Source of the DNA: Spirochaetaceae bacterium
GTDB lineage: Bacteria > Spirochaetota > Spirochaetia > SZUA-6 > Fen-1364
NCBI GenBank assembly: GCA_003170115.1
Contig: PMZS01000087.1
Coordinates: 1-9,886 of the forward strand
Length of the DNA: 9,886 nucleotides
Direction of reading: 5' to 3'
Shown here one piece after another: positions 1-7,244 of this stretch. The notes under the pieces are model-generated. The model worked only from the letters and a program-made list of their open reading frames with translations, was not told where the DNA came from and did no database searches. A program made the translations under genes and the position numbers. Positions within the stretch are counted from its first letter, which is position 1. Each line of letters begins with the position of its first letter.

Positions 1-687
1 GGGCTGCAGGCGCGCCTCATGAGCCAGGCGCTGCGCAAGCTGACCGCGACGATCGCGAAGTCGAACACGCTCATCATCTTCATCAATCAGATCCGCATGA
101 AGATCGGAGTGATGTTCGGCAATCCTGAGACCACCACCGGCGGATTCGCCCTGAAGTTCTACTCCACCATGCGCCTCGAGGTGCGGAAAGTGGAAAGCAT
201 CTCTCACGGGAACGAGGAAGTCGTGGGAAACAAGGTCCGGGTCAAGGTCGTGAAGAACAAGGTTGCTCCGCCATTCCGCAAAGCGGAGATGGACATCATG
301 TTCGGGAAGGGCATCTCCGCGGTCGGCAGCCTTCTGGAGGCGGCGCTGCAGACAAGTTTCATTGAGAAGGCCGGAAGCTGGTATTCCTACGGAAAGGAGC
401 GGATCGGCCAGGGAGTGGAAAACGCCCGCCTTTTCCTGGAGTCAAATCCCGCGGTTTATGCGGAGGTTGAGAAGAAGGTCAGGGAAGTGCTCTTCGCCAA
501 GCCCGGTGCTCCGGCCGCCGACAAGCCGAAAGATGGCGAAGCAGCGCACTCCGCCCCGGCTCAGGCCGTGTCGCCCGTTCCCGCCCAGGCTGTGAAGGCC
601 AGGGCTCCTGCACCTGCTCCCGCGCCATCGTCGGAAGACCAGGAAGGTGACACTGGGGAGCAGGACCCGGACAAGGAGCTGTTCTAG
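1..687 (+). CDS. recA: Recombinase RecA, C-terminal part (5' end outside window)
   Basis: RecA forms the ATP-dependent nucleoprotein filament on single-stranded DNA that drives homologous recombination and induces the SOS response. The frame is open from base 1 (GLQARLMSQALRKLT), so the gene is cut by the window edge; the Walker A half is missing and the Met at base 19 is internal. Visible here are the strand carrying FINQIRMKIG, the DNA-binding L2 loop FGNPETTTGG, the KVVKNKVAPPF segment and the C-terminal domain with EKAGSWYSYGKERIGQG. The residue after TTTGG is Phe where many RecAs have Asn or Arg. After the usual end of the domain there is an unusually long tail of about 60 residues, rich in Ala and Pro with two PAQAV copies, ending in an acidic stretch (SSEDQEGDTGEQDPDKELF) like the regulatory acidic tail of other RecAs. 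It is followed 36 nt later by folK. Identity is very secure. Confidence 0.97.
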   Translation, partial: GLQARLMSQALRKLTATIAKSNTLIIFINQIRMKIGVMFGNPETTTGGFALKFYSTMRLEVRKVESISHGNEEVVGNKVRVKVVKNKVAPPFRKAEMDIMFGKGISAVGSLLEAALQTSFIEKAGSWYSYGKERIGQGVENARLFLESNPAVYAEVEKKVREVLFAKPGAPAADKPKDGEAAHSAPAQAVSPVPAQAVKARAPAPAPAPSSEDQEGDTGEQDPDKELF

Positions 688-723
688 CTGGCCTCTCCAA
701 CAGCCCCTCGTGTACAGAGCGGC

Positions 724-1254
724 TTGCGGTACTTCATTGCGCTCGGCTCAAACCTGGGGGATCGCGAAAAGACCCTGAGAGATTCCTGGGCACGTGTGGA
801 ATCCTTGTGCTCCTCGGCGCGGCTCTCCCGGATCTATGAAACCCGTCCCCTCTACGTGGAAGACCAGCCCCTGTACCTGAATGCAGTAGGGGAAGCGTGG
901 TCGACGCTGGAACCGGAGCGGATGCTCGTCCAGCTTCAGAAAATCGAGGTGGACTTCGGGAGGGACAGGGCAAAGGAAATCCGCCGGGGCGCGCGGACCC
1001 TGGATCTGGACATCCTGTTGTGCGGGGGGCGCGTCGTTGAGACGGCGGACCTGGTCATCCCGCACCCTCTTCTCGCCGAGCGTCTTTTCGCGCTCGTGCC
1101 GCTGCTGGAGCTCGACCCTGATTGTGCCGACCCGCGGAGCGGTGAGCCATACCGCAATGCACGAGAGGCAATTGAAAAAAGCGCCCGCGGGGACGGGGGT
1201 GTTTACCTTCACATGGCCGGAGGGTATACTGGACCGTCGAATACAGAAGCGTGA
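724..1254 (+). CDS. folK: 2-amino-4-hydroxy-6-hydroxymethyldihydropteridine pyrophosphokinase (HPPK)
   Basis: This cytosolic enzyme transfers pyrophosphate from ATP to 6-hydroxymethyl-7,8-dihydropterin, the step before dihydropteroate synthase in folate synthesis. The 176-residue product has the family start FIALGSNLGDR (residues 4-14), the ETRP substrate loop (39-42) and the HPPK signature RRGARTLDLDIL (87-98), with the two Mg-binding aspartates D94 and D96, then IPHP (112-115). The usual Pro of the signature (GPRTLDLD) is Ala here, which the family pattern allows. The start is a TTG that places the conserved strand at the very N terminus; there is no good Shine-Dalgarno sequence, so the start is inferred from family alignment. 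The last 30 or so residues are a low-conservation extension. No folB or folP lies beside it; it sits between recA and scpA. Length is slightly above the usual 160 or so residues. Confidence 0.95.
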   Translation: MRYFIALGSNLGDREKTLRDSWARVESLCSSARLSRIYETRPLYVEDQPLYLNAVGEAWSTLEPERMLVQLQKIEVDFGRDRAKEIRRGARTLDLDILLCGGRVVETADLVIPHPLLAERLFALVPLLELDPDCADPRSGEPYRNAREAIEKSARGDGGVYLHMAGGYTGPSNTEA

Positions 1255-1311
1255 CAGCGGCGTCGATACCCACGGACACACGCACCAGGAAGGGAGCCGA
1301 ACCTCACACTC

Positions 1312-2112
1312 ATGGCTGATGCGAGCGCGGGCGCAGGAGAGAAGCAGCATTTTCATCTGGGCGATTTCGACGGCCCGCTGGACCTCCTTCTTTTCCTGAT
1401 CCGGAAATCCGAAGTCAATATCTACGACATACCGATTGCCTCCATCACCGAGCAGTACCTTGCGTACCTGAGCTTCGCGGCGAAGGTCGACCTGGACACG
1501 ATGACGGAGTTCCACCTCATGGCCGCCACGCTGCTGTACATCAAGAGCAAGATGCTCCTCCCCGTGGAGCTGAGCATGGATGACGAGCTGGAGGATCCCC
1601 GCAAGGAGCTGGTTGAGAAGCTCATCGAGTATCAGAAATTCCGCAAGCTCTCCGACCTCATGTCCGACAGGGAAGGGGAGGTGGAATGGATCATAGAGCG
1701 CAACAGCAGCCAGCGGATCCTGCCCTTTTCCGATGAGGGGATCTGGGACCAGGTCAGCGTGTGGGATCTTCTGCAGACATTCAGCTCCCTGCTGTCGAAT
1801 CTTTCCTCTGAGAGGATCATCGACCTCTACGAAGAGGTGAGCGTGAATGAGAAGATCACGCTGATCTCCGAGATCCTGGAGCGGCAGGAAGAGTTCCTGT
1901 TCACGGATCTCATCAAGAAGCGCACGATCCTGGAGATCATCTGCGCTTTCTGGGCGGTGCTGGAGCTGGTGAAGGAGCGCAGGATCCTCGTGCTTCAGAA
2001 CAGGCTGTTCGGGGACATCAGGATCAAGGCCCGGCCGGATGAAAAGCCCCCCGAGGCACATCTTGAGAGCCTGGGCGCAGAGCTCGCATCCGTGACACCG
2101 GAGGAACCATAG
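1312..2112 (+). CDS. scpA: Segregation and condensation protein A (ScpA kleisin)
   Basis: ScpA is the kleisin subunit that closes the SMC dimer ring and binds ScpB; the complex condenses and segregates the chromosome. The 266-residue product has the N-terminal SMC-neck-binding region with the family motif FDGPLDLLLFLIRKSEVNIYDIPI (about residues 20-43), then ITEQYLAYL and the helix with MAATLLYIKSKMLLP (about 64-78). An acidic middle region follows, and then a C-terminal winged-helix part that contacts the SMC head (from about SSERIIDLYEEVSV to RRILVLQNRLFGDI). The ATG is preceded by AGGAAGGGA at 1287-1295, a purine-rich site with rather long spacing (16 nt). There are 57 nt of non-coding sequence between folK and this gene, without a clear promoter. 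scpB starts 4 nt after its stop, the usual partner arrangement. Confidence 0.95.
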   Translation: MADASAGAGEKQHFHLGDFDGPLDLLLFLIRKSEVNIYDIPIASITEQYLAYLSFAAKVDLDTMTEFHLMAATLLYIKSKMLLPVELSMDDELEDPRKELVEKLIEYQKFRKLSDLMSDREGEVEWIIERNSSQRILPFSDEGIWDQVSVWDLLQTFSSLLSNLSSERIIDLYEEVSVNEKITLISEILERQEEFLFTDLIKKRTILEIICAFWAVLELVKERRILVLQNRLFGDIRIKARPDEKPPEAHLESLGAELASVTPEEP

Positions 2113-2116
2113 GATT

Positions 2117-2653
2117 ATGGAACTGACCAAGGACGCAGCCCTCATCGAGGCGGTGCTGCTGCTGGAAAACGACCCGGTGGAGGTTCGGAAGCTCGCGGGG
2201 ATCACCGGCCTCTCCATGGAGGCCGTGCAGGACGGCATATCGCTGCTGCAATCCGCGCTGGAGGCGGACGGGCACGGCCTGGAAATCGTGGAAATCGGCG
2301 GCGGGTACTCCTTCGCTCCGCGCAAGACCCTGTGGGAGCAGCTTCGGGAGCGGTACGGCAAGAGCGCGGAGAACCGGCTCTCAAAAGCCGCACTGGAGAC
2401 CCTTGCCATCATCGCCTATTCCCAGCCCATCACCCGGGCGGAGATCGAGAGCATCCGGGGCGTCGCCGCGGATGGGATGATCAAGCTGCTTGCCAGCCGC
2501 AATTTCATCAGGGAAGTCGGCAAGAAGGATGTCCCCGGCAAGCCGGTCCAGTTCGGGACCACGCGGGAGTTTCTGAAGGCGTTCCGTCTCTCAACAATAT
2601 CGGACCTGCCAAAGCTCGACGGACTGGAGAAGGAACGATTTGAGCAGGAGTAA
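2117..2653 (+). CDS. scpB: Segregation and condensation protein B (ScpB)
   Basis: ScpB dimerises and wraps the middle of ScpA, regulating the SMC-ScpAB condensin on the nucleoid. The 178-residue product shows the two tandem winged-helix domains of the family: domain 1 at about residues 5-80 and domain 2 at about 85-165. Domain 2 contains the best-conserved signature, LSKAALETLAIIAY then QPITRAEIE and IRGV, followed by LLASRNFIREVGKKDVPGKP and FGTTREFLKAF. The C terminus has the expected SDLPKL. The ATG is 4 nt after the scpA stop, with GGAGG overlapping the end of scpA (2099-2103). The last 14 nt overlap the next gene, so translation of the two is probably coupled. Confidence 0.95.
   Translation: MELTKDAALIEAVLLLENDPVEVRKLAGITGLSMEAVQDGISLLQSALEADGHGLEIVEIGGGYSFAPRKTLWEQLRERYGKSAENRLSKAALETLAIIAYSQPITRAEIESIRGVAADGMIKLLASRNFIREVGKKDVPGKPVQFGTTREFLKAFRLSTISDLPKLDGLEKERFEQE
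2626..2634 (+). promoter_or_regulatory. Shine-Dalgarno site deciding the TTG start of the pseudouridine synthase
   Basis: GGAGAAGGA lies inside the end of scpB, 5 nt before TTG 2640. No ATG or GTG in this frame lies close enough to use the site, and the S4 domain begins about 13 codons later. This supports a non-ATG start and translational coupling to scpB. Confidence 0.65.
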
Positions 2654-3386
2654 CGAGAAAAAGGACGACCGCGTCGGACTGAGACTGCAGGTGTACCTTG
2701 CGCGGTGCGGCCTGGGCTCACGACGAAGCTGTGAAACTCTCATCGAAAAGGGGCGGGTGGCGATCAACGGCACGCCTGTCACGCGTCCCGGCGAGAAGGT
2801 GCTTCCAACGGACGTGGTCACGCTGGACGGACGGAAGATCGCGGCAACCCAGAAAAGGGTCTACATCGCCCTGCACAAGCCTTCCGGCTACCTCTGCGCT
2901 CAAACGGATCCGGAACACCGCCCACTTGCCCGTGACCTATTCCGCTCCGCGATAAACGAACGGCTCTTTCACGTCGGCAGGCTGGACTTCCTCTCCAGCG
3001 GGCTCATTCTCTTCACGAATGATGGGGAGTTCTCGAAGATCGTCTCTCACCCAAGCGCCCGGATCGAGAAGGAGTACCTTGTCGAGACAGGACGGGCCAT
3101 CGATGAGGAGTTCCTGAAGAGGTACGCGCACGGCATGCGCGTGGGTGATGTCGTCTACCGCTGCAAAGACTACAAGCTTCGCGGACCACACTCCGCCCTT
3201 ATCACCTTGACCGAGGGAAAGAACCGGGAGCTCAGGAACGTGTTTACCAGCCGCAACATCCGGCTGAAGAGGGTGCACCGACTGCGCATCGGTCCCCTCA
3301 CGCTGCGCGGAATTCCCACGGGGCATTTTCGTCGCCTGACAGAGCGTGAGGTGAGGTGGTTTTTCGAACATGCTAGTGGCAATTGA
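2640..3386 (+). CDS. Pseudouridine synthase of the RsuA/RluB/RluE/RluF family
   Basis: Enzymes of this family isomerise one specific uridine of rRNA to pseudouridine. The 248-residue product has an N-terminal S4 RNA-binding domain (LRLQVYLARCGLGSRR... GRVAINGTPV, about residues 14-50) and a catalytic domain from about residue 75. The catalytic motif reads HVGRLDFLSSGLILFTNDG, with the nucleophilic Asp at residue 116. Later motifs GKNRELRNVF and VHRLRIGPL also fit the family. The start is a TTG inside the end of scpB, chosen because GGAGAAGGA lies 5 nt upstream. The scpB-rluB-cmk neighbourhood suggests RluB (23S U2605 in E. coli), as is common in many phyla, but RsuA-family paralogues cannot be separated by eye, so no symbol is given. 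It overlaps cmk by 17 nt. Confidence 0.92.
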   Translation: MSRSNEKKDDRVGLRLQVYLARCGLGSRRSCETLIEKGRVAINGTPVTRPGEKVLPTDVVTLDGRKIAATQKRVYIALHKPSGYLCAQTDPEHRPLARDLFRSAINERLFHVGRLDFLSSGLILFTNDGEFSKIVSHPSARIEKEYLVETGRAIDEEFLKRYAHGMRVGDVVYRCKDYKLRGPHSALITLTEGKNRELRNVFTSRNIRLKRVHRLRIGPLTLRGIPTGHFRRLTEREVRWFFEHASGN

Positions 3387-4029
3387 CGGCCCCGCAGGGG
3401 TCGGCAAGAGCACGATCGCGCGCAGGTGCGCCGAGCATGCAGGCTTCCTCTACATCAACTCCGGAAACTTTTACAGGGCGGTCACTCTTGCGGTACTCGA
3501 TCGGGAGGTCGATCCAGGTGACCCCGGGGCCGTGCTCGGGGTTGCCCGCTCCTGCCGAATCGAGCTGCGGGACGGTGAGGTATGGCTCGACGGACACAGT
3601 GTCGAGAATCTCCTTCATGAGGACAGCGTGGACTCCCTGGTTGCTGCGCTTTCCGCCATCCCCGAGGTAAGGGACATTGTGAATGCACGGCTGCGCGAGA
3701 TCGCAGCCGCCACTGATGTGGTTGTCGAGGGAAGGGACATCGGGACAGTGGTGTTCCCAGACGCCCAACTGAAGATCTTTCTGGATGCGGATATCGCCAC
3801 CAGGGCCTCACGCCGCCACCAGCAGGGGGTGAGCGGGCTGTCCCTCGACGAGCTGCAGGCGGCAATCGGTGCGCGGGACGCGGTTGACAGGAACAAGCCC
3901 ACCGGACGCCTCGCGGCGGCACCGGACGCCCTCCGGATCGATACCTCGCTCTTGACCATACAGCAAGTTTGTGAGAGAGTTGACAAAGCAATTCTCGTGA
4001 GCAGAAATAATCCGGGAGACATACGCTGA
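3370..4029 (+). CDS. cmk: Cytidylate (CMP/dCMP) kinase
   Basis: Cmk phosphorylates CMP and dCMP with ATP, recycling nucleotides from RNA turnover and feeding CTP and dCTP pools. The 219-residue product starts AIDGPAGVGKSTIA with Walker A at residues 7-15. It has the CMP-binding EGRDIGTVVFPDA from residue 120 and the lid motif RDAVDR at 169-174, ending at IDTS near residue 200. Two positions differ from the usual pattern: YLDTGAMYR is YINSGNFYR (28-36), and the lid segment usually reading NRxxAPL is NKPTGRL (175-181). The ATG overlaps the upstream gene by 17 nt, with GAGGTGG at 3353-3359. rpsA starts 2 nt after the stop codon. The cmk-rpsA pair is widespread in bacteria. Confidence 0.95.
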   Translation: MLVAIDGPAGVGKSTIARRCAEHAGFLYINSGNFYRAVTLAVLDREVDPGDPGAVLGVARSCRIELRDGEVWLDGHSVENLLHEDSVDSLVAALSAIPEVRDIVNARLREIAAATDVVVEGRDIGTVVFPDAQLKIFLDADIATRASRRHQQGVSGLSLDELQAAIGARDAVDRNKPTGRLAAAPDALRIDTSLLTIQQVCERVDKAILVSRNNPGDIR

Positions 4030-4031
4030 CT

Positions 4032-5732
4032 ATGAGCACAGAAGACAAGAAGAAACTCGCTCCGGAAGCTGAGACCCAGCTCCAGGAGCAGTACGTGCAG
4101 TCCCTCCAGCCCATCGAAGAGGGCCAGATGATCCCTGGCAGGGTCATCGAGGTCGATGGAGACTACGTCTATGTGGACGTGGGCTACAAGTCTGAGGGCA
4201 AGATCCCGAGCAATGAGTTCGACACAAAGCCCCAGATGGGCGAAACCGTCTACGTCATTCTTGTGCGGAAGGAAGGGCGTGAAGGCCAGGTAATTGTTTC
4301 CAAGAGGAAGGCAGACGAGAAGATTTTCTGGAAGGATCTGCGCATCGCATTCGACGAGCACAAGCCGGTCCAGGGCACCATTGCCCACAAGATCAAGGGC
4401 GGTTATGAAGTGGACCTCGGCAACGATATCCGCGCTTTTCTCCCACTGTCCAAGGTGGACGTGAAGCGGCCAAGCGAGAACTCGGATTACGTCGGCGTGC
4501 AGTCTCCTTTCTACATCGACCGCCTGTACGCGAAGGGCAAGACGAATATCGTGGTCTCCCGCCGCGACTGGATGGAAGAGGACATCAAGAAACGACGTGA
4601 GGAGTTCTTCGGCCAGGTAAAGATCGGGGACACGGTGGAAGGCCTGGTGAAGAGCTTCACTTCCTTCGGCGCCTTCGTCGACCTCGGGGGATTCGACGGC
4701 CTGCTGCACATCAATGACATGAGCTGGGGCCACGTGACGCGGCCCAAGGACTTCGTGAAACTCGCTGAATCCATCCAGCTGAAGGTCATCCGCCTCGAGC
4801 CCCAGGAGGGACGGATCAACCTCAGCCTCAAGCATTTCTCCGAGGATCCCTGGAACCACTTCGAGGAGAAGTACCATATCGGAGACGTCGTGAAGGGCAA
4901 GGTCACGAAGCTCGCCGACTTCGGCGCTTTCATCGAGATCGAGGAGGGGATAGAGGGACTTGCGCACATTTCCGAGCTCTCCTGGGTGCGGAAGGTGAAG
5001 CACCCGCGTGAGGTGCTGAAAGTCGGGGACGTTGTGGAGACGAAGATCCTCAACTACGACATCCAGCAGGGAAAGCTCTCCCTGGGCCTGAAGCAGGTCC
5101 TGCCGAACCCATGGGACGACATAGACCAGCGCTACCCGGTGGGGATGCGCATGACGCGCAAGGTTCTGCGGGCCAGTCCCTATGCGCTTTTCTTCGAGAT
5201 CGAGGAAGGCATCGACGGTGTCATGCACGTGGACGACATGTCCTGGACCAAGAAGATCAGAAACGCTTCATCCTTCGCCAAGGTGGAGGATGATGTCGAG
5301 GTCATGGTCATCGGGATCGACAAGGAGCGCGGGAAAGTCCAGCTCGGGGTGAAGCAGCTTTCGGAAGACCCGTGGGAGTCCATTGCGCGCGCGTATCCTC
5401 GAGGAAGCATCATCAACGGTGAGATCACGAACATCACCGATTTCGGCTTTTTCGTGAAGGTGCAGGGCGGCATCGAAGGCCTCGTGCACAAGCTGAACAT
5501 CGTGGACGACAGGATCGAGCCCCTGGAAGTCGCCATGGCGAAATACAAGGTGGGGGATCCGGTGCAGGCGGTCGTCACGGAGTGCAGCCCCTCCAAGCAG
5601 AAGCTTTCCCTGTCCCTGAAAGACTACGTGAAGCGTGTCCAGCGTGAGGAGATGGACAAGTATATCCACGACGAGTCCAAGGAAGACACGGTATCCCTCG
5701 GCGACATGCTGAAGGACAAGATCAAGGGCTAG
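4032..5732 (+). CDS. rpsA: 30S ribosomal protein S1, six S1 domains
   Basis: S1 binds mRNA on the small subunit and helps unfold and dock leaders during initiation. The 566-residue product has six S1 (OB-fold) domains at about residues 32-97, 114-183, 199-269, 284-356, 370-443 and 457-531, the full E. coli-type number. Domains 1 and 2 are divergent, as expected for the ribosome-binding end. Domains 3 and 4 are classic RNA-binding copies (SFGAFVDL... GLLHINDMSW; DFGAFIEI... GLAHISELSW). Domain 5 has SPYALFFEIEEGIDGVMHVDDMSW, and domain 6 keeps DFGFFVKVQGGIEGLVH but loses the usual His-Ile-Ser. Codon choice is strongly biased to AAG, GAG and C/G-ending codons, as in a highly expressed gene. GGGAG at 4014-4018 precedes the ATG by 13 nt. 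Confidence 0.96.
   Translation: MSTEDKKKLAPEAETQLQEQYVQSLQPIEEGQMIPGRVIEVDGDYVYVDVGYKSEGKIPSNEFDTKPQMGETVYVILVRKEGREGQVIVSKRKADEKIFWKDLRIAFDEHKPVQGTIAHKIKGGYEVDLGNDIRAFLPLSKVDVKRPSENSDYVGVQSPFYIDRLYAKGKTNIVVSRRDWMEEDIKKRREEFFGQVKIGDTVEGLVKSFTSFGAFVDLGGFDGLLHINDMSWGHVTRPKDFVKLAESIQLKVIRLEPQEGRINLSLKHFSEDPWNHFEEKYHIGDVVKGKVTKLADFGAFIEIEEGIEGLAHISELSWVRKVKHPREVLKVGDVVETKILNYDIQQGKLSLGLKQVLPNPWDDIDQRYPVGMRMTRKVLRASPYALFFEIEEGIDGVMHVDDMSWTKKIRNASSFAKVEDDVEVMVIGIDKERGKVQLGVKQLSEDPWESIARAYPRGSIINGEITNITDFGFFVKVQGGIEGLVHKLNIVDDRIEPLEVAMAKYKVGDPVQAVVTECSPSKQKLSLSLKDYVKRVQREEMDKYIHDESKEDTVSLGDMLKDKIKG
4626..5621 (+). repeat. Four tandem S1-domain coding repeats inside rpsA
   Basis: The four C-terminal S1 units of rpsA are recognisable as diverged repeats of about 260-280 nt. 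Each unit starts with a Gly-Asp or similar turn (GDTVEG, GDVVKG, VGMRMT, GSIING), passes through a glycine/aromatic strand, and ends with a SLSLK-like strand (INLSLKHF, LSLGLKQV, VQLGVKQL, LSLSLKDY). This is normal protein-domain repetition, not a mobile or regulatory repeat. Confidence 0.8.
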
Positions 5733-5743
5733 CTCCGCGGAGC
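5732..5743. other. 12-bp perfect palindrome between rpsA and the sigma-54 activator gene
   Basis: GCTCCGCGGAGC begins on the last base of the rpsA stop codon. As RNA it could form only a 4-bp stem with a 4-nt loop and has no U tract, so it is not a convincing terminator. It contains the GGAG (5739-5742) that is the best available ribosome site for the next gene, 11 nt before ATG 5754, so it may weakly occlude initiation. Confidence 0.3.
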
Positions 5744-5753
5744 GCATCGTGGG

Positions 5754-7244
5754 ATGGTGAGATTCGCCGCTGATCGGGAAAAACTCGAAGTCCTGTTCGA
5801 CATTTATGCACGAATCAACTCCACCTACGATGACGTCAAGGCGCTTCTTACCCTGATCATTGAGTCGGCCACCGAGCTCACCGAGGGAGAAGCCTCCTCG
5901 CTCATGCTCGTCAACCCGGAAAACAACAAACTGTATTTCGAGATCGCCCTCGGCCCGAAGGGCCCCAGCGTGAAGCAGTACTCGGTGAACATGGGAGAAG
6001 GCATTGCCGGCTGGGTGGCGGAGAAGAACACTTCCCTCATTGTCAACGATGTGCAGAACGACACGCGCTTTTATCCCGACATCGCCCGCAAGATCGGCTT
6101 CCCCACCACCTCGATTCTTGCGGTGCCGATGCTTGTCAAGGACAAGCTTGTCGGTGTGATCGAGATCCTCAACAAGCGCGACGGGAAGAAGTTCACCGAG
6201 GAAGACCTGCAATGGCTGGAAATGTTCTCCACGCAGGCGGCGATCGCGGTGCAGAACGCCCGCTCCTACCAGAAGGTGAGGAACGAGCTGAGCGCCCTGC
6301 AGGACAAGGTCCAGGCAGTGGAAGGCTGGCACACCTTCGTCGGTGAGAGCAGGATAATCAAAGACAGGCTGGAGATCGCTCGAAAGGCAGCGGAGACTGA
6401 TTCATCCGTGCTCCTCCTGGGAGAGAGCGGCGTCGGCAAGGAGCTTTTTGCCGAGCAGATCCACCTGGCCAGCCCGCGCAGGGCAGGGCCATTCATCAGG
6501 GTGAACTGCGCAGCGATTCCGGAGGCTCTCCTGGAGAGCGAGCTTTTCGGGCATGTGAAGGGCGCGTTCACGGACGCTGTCACGGACAGGCGCGGAAGGT
6601 TCGAGCTGGCCGATGGTGGAACACTCTTCCTTGATGAAATTGCCGACATGCCGCTTCCGCTGCAGGCAAAGCTTCTTCGCGTGCTGCAGGAAAAAGAGAT
6701 CCGGCGTGTGGGAGATACCGAACACCGGAAAGTCAATGTGCGCGTTCTCGCCGCTACCAATAAGGATCTTCAGGAAGAAATCAAACAGCAGCGGTTTCGC
6801 GAAGATCTTTTCTTCCGCCTCAATGTTGTTTCCATACCGCTGCCACCTCTTCGTGAGCGGACAGAAGATATTCCCGCCCTCGTAGAGCATTTTCTGGCGA
6901 AAGCAAATAAGAGCAACGGCCGCTCGATAAAAGGAATTCATCCCGATGCGATGAAGATGCTCCTTATGAGTCAGTGGAAAGGGAACATCCGTGAACTACA
7001 AAACACCATCGAACGCGCGGTTGTACTGTGCACCGGCACTATGCTTATGGTCGGGGATATCAACACCTCGCCACAAGGAAACAATACTATCGGTCCGGAA
7101 GGCCTGACATTGGAAGAATTTGAACGCCGGTTGATCGAATCGGCGCTTGCTGAAAATGATGGCAATCGGACGCGCACGGCGCAGAAACTCGGCGTATCAC
7201 TGCGATGGCTGCAATACCGCCTGAAGGAGTGGTCGCGTGAGTAA
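5754..7244 (+). CDS. GAF-domain sigma-54-dependent transcriptional activator (Fis-type HTH)
   Basis: This 496-residue bacterial enhancer-binding protein would use ATP hydrolysis to remodel RNA polymerase-sigma-54 at -24/-12 promoters. Domains in order: an N-terminal GAF sensor (about residues 15-165, with GEGIAGWVAEKN, NDVQNDTRF and ILAVPMLVKDKLVGVIEILNK), a short linker, the AAA+ domain (about 192-420) and a C-terminal Fis-type helix-turn-helix (about 450-492: NRTRTAQKLGVSLRWLQYRL). AAA+ landmarks are Walker A GESGVGKE (223-230), the sigma-54 loop GAFTDA (270-275), Walker B FLDE with D294/E295, sensor I RVLAATNKDL and the arginine fingers FREDLFFRLN (R349, R355). There is no receiver domain, so control is expected through GAF ligand binding or partner proteins rather than phosphorelay. 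ATG 5754 is followed directly by GTG 5757, which could also serve. Codon use shifts within the gene near 6700. It overlaps the kinase gene by 8 nt. Confidence 0.93.
   Translation: MVRFAADREKLEVLFDIYARINSTYDDVKALLTLIIESATELTEGEASSLMLVNPENNKLYFEIALGPKGPSVKQYSVNMGEGIAGWVAEKNTSLIVNDVQNDTRFYPDIARKIGFPTTSILAVPMLVKDKLVGVIEILNKRDGKKFTEEDLQWLEMFSTQAAIAVQNARSYQKVRNELSALQDKVQAVEGWHTFVGESRIIKDRLEIARKAAETDSSVLLLGESGVGKELFAEQIHLASPRRAGPFIRVNCAAIPEALLESELFGHVKGAFTDAVTDRRGRFELADGGTLFLDEIADMPLPLQAKLLRVLQEKEIRRVGDTEHRKVNVRVLAATNKDLQEEIKQQRFREDLFFRLNVVSIPLPPLRERTEDIPALVEHFLAKANKSNGRSIKGIHPDAMKMLLMSQWKGNIRELQNTIERAVVLCTGTMLMVGDINTSPQGNNTIGPEGLTLEEFERRLIESALAENDGNRTRTAQKLGVSLRWLQYRLKEWSRE
7224..7229 (+). promoter_or_regulatory. 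Shine-Dalgarno site deciding the GTG start of the kinase
   Basis: AAGGAG lies 7 nt before GTG 7237, inside the end of the activator gene. The start gives a kinase domain beginning almost at residue 5, as expected, so the 8-nt overlap with the activator is probably real and couples translation of the two. Confidence 0.7.

Noticed and set aside
748..2412. A 554-codon open frame on the minus strand opposite folK, scpA and scpB
   Set aside because: It is antisense to three clearly recognisable genes and its translation looks like no protein family; G/C-rich third positions keep the opposite strand free of stops.
3615..5228. A 537-codon open frame on the minus strand opposite cmk and rpsA
   Set aside because: Same cause: a shadow of strongly biased codons in rpsA; no domain or motif seen.
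5732..5743. The palindrome after rpsA as a transcription terminator
   Set aside because: The stem would be 4 bp with a 4-nt loop and there is no following T run; the next gene starts 11 nt later.
5268..6332. A 354-codon minus-strand open frame opposite rpsA and the activator gene
   Set aside because: Antisense to S1 and GAF coding sequence, with no recognisable motif or ribosome site.
6324..6338. A TGGCAC inside the activator gene as a sigma-54 promoter (likewise the TGGCAC near 7965)
   Set aside because: Neither has TTG at the required 5-nt spacing, and both lie inside coding sequence.
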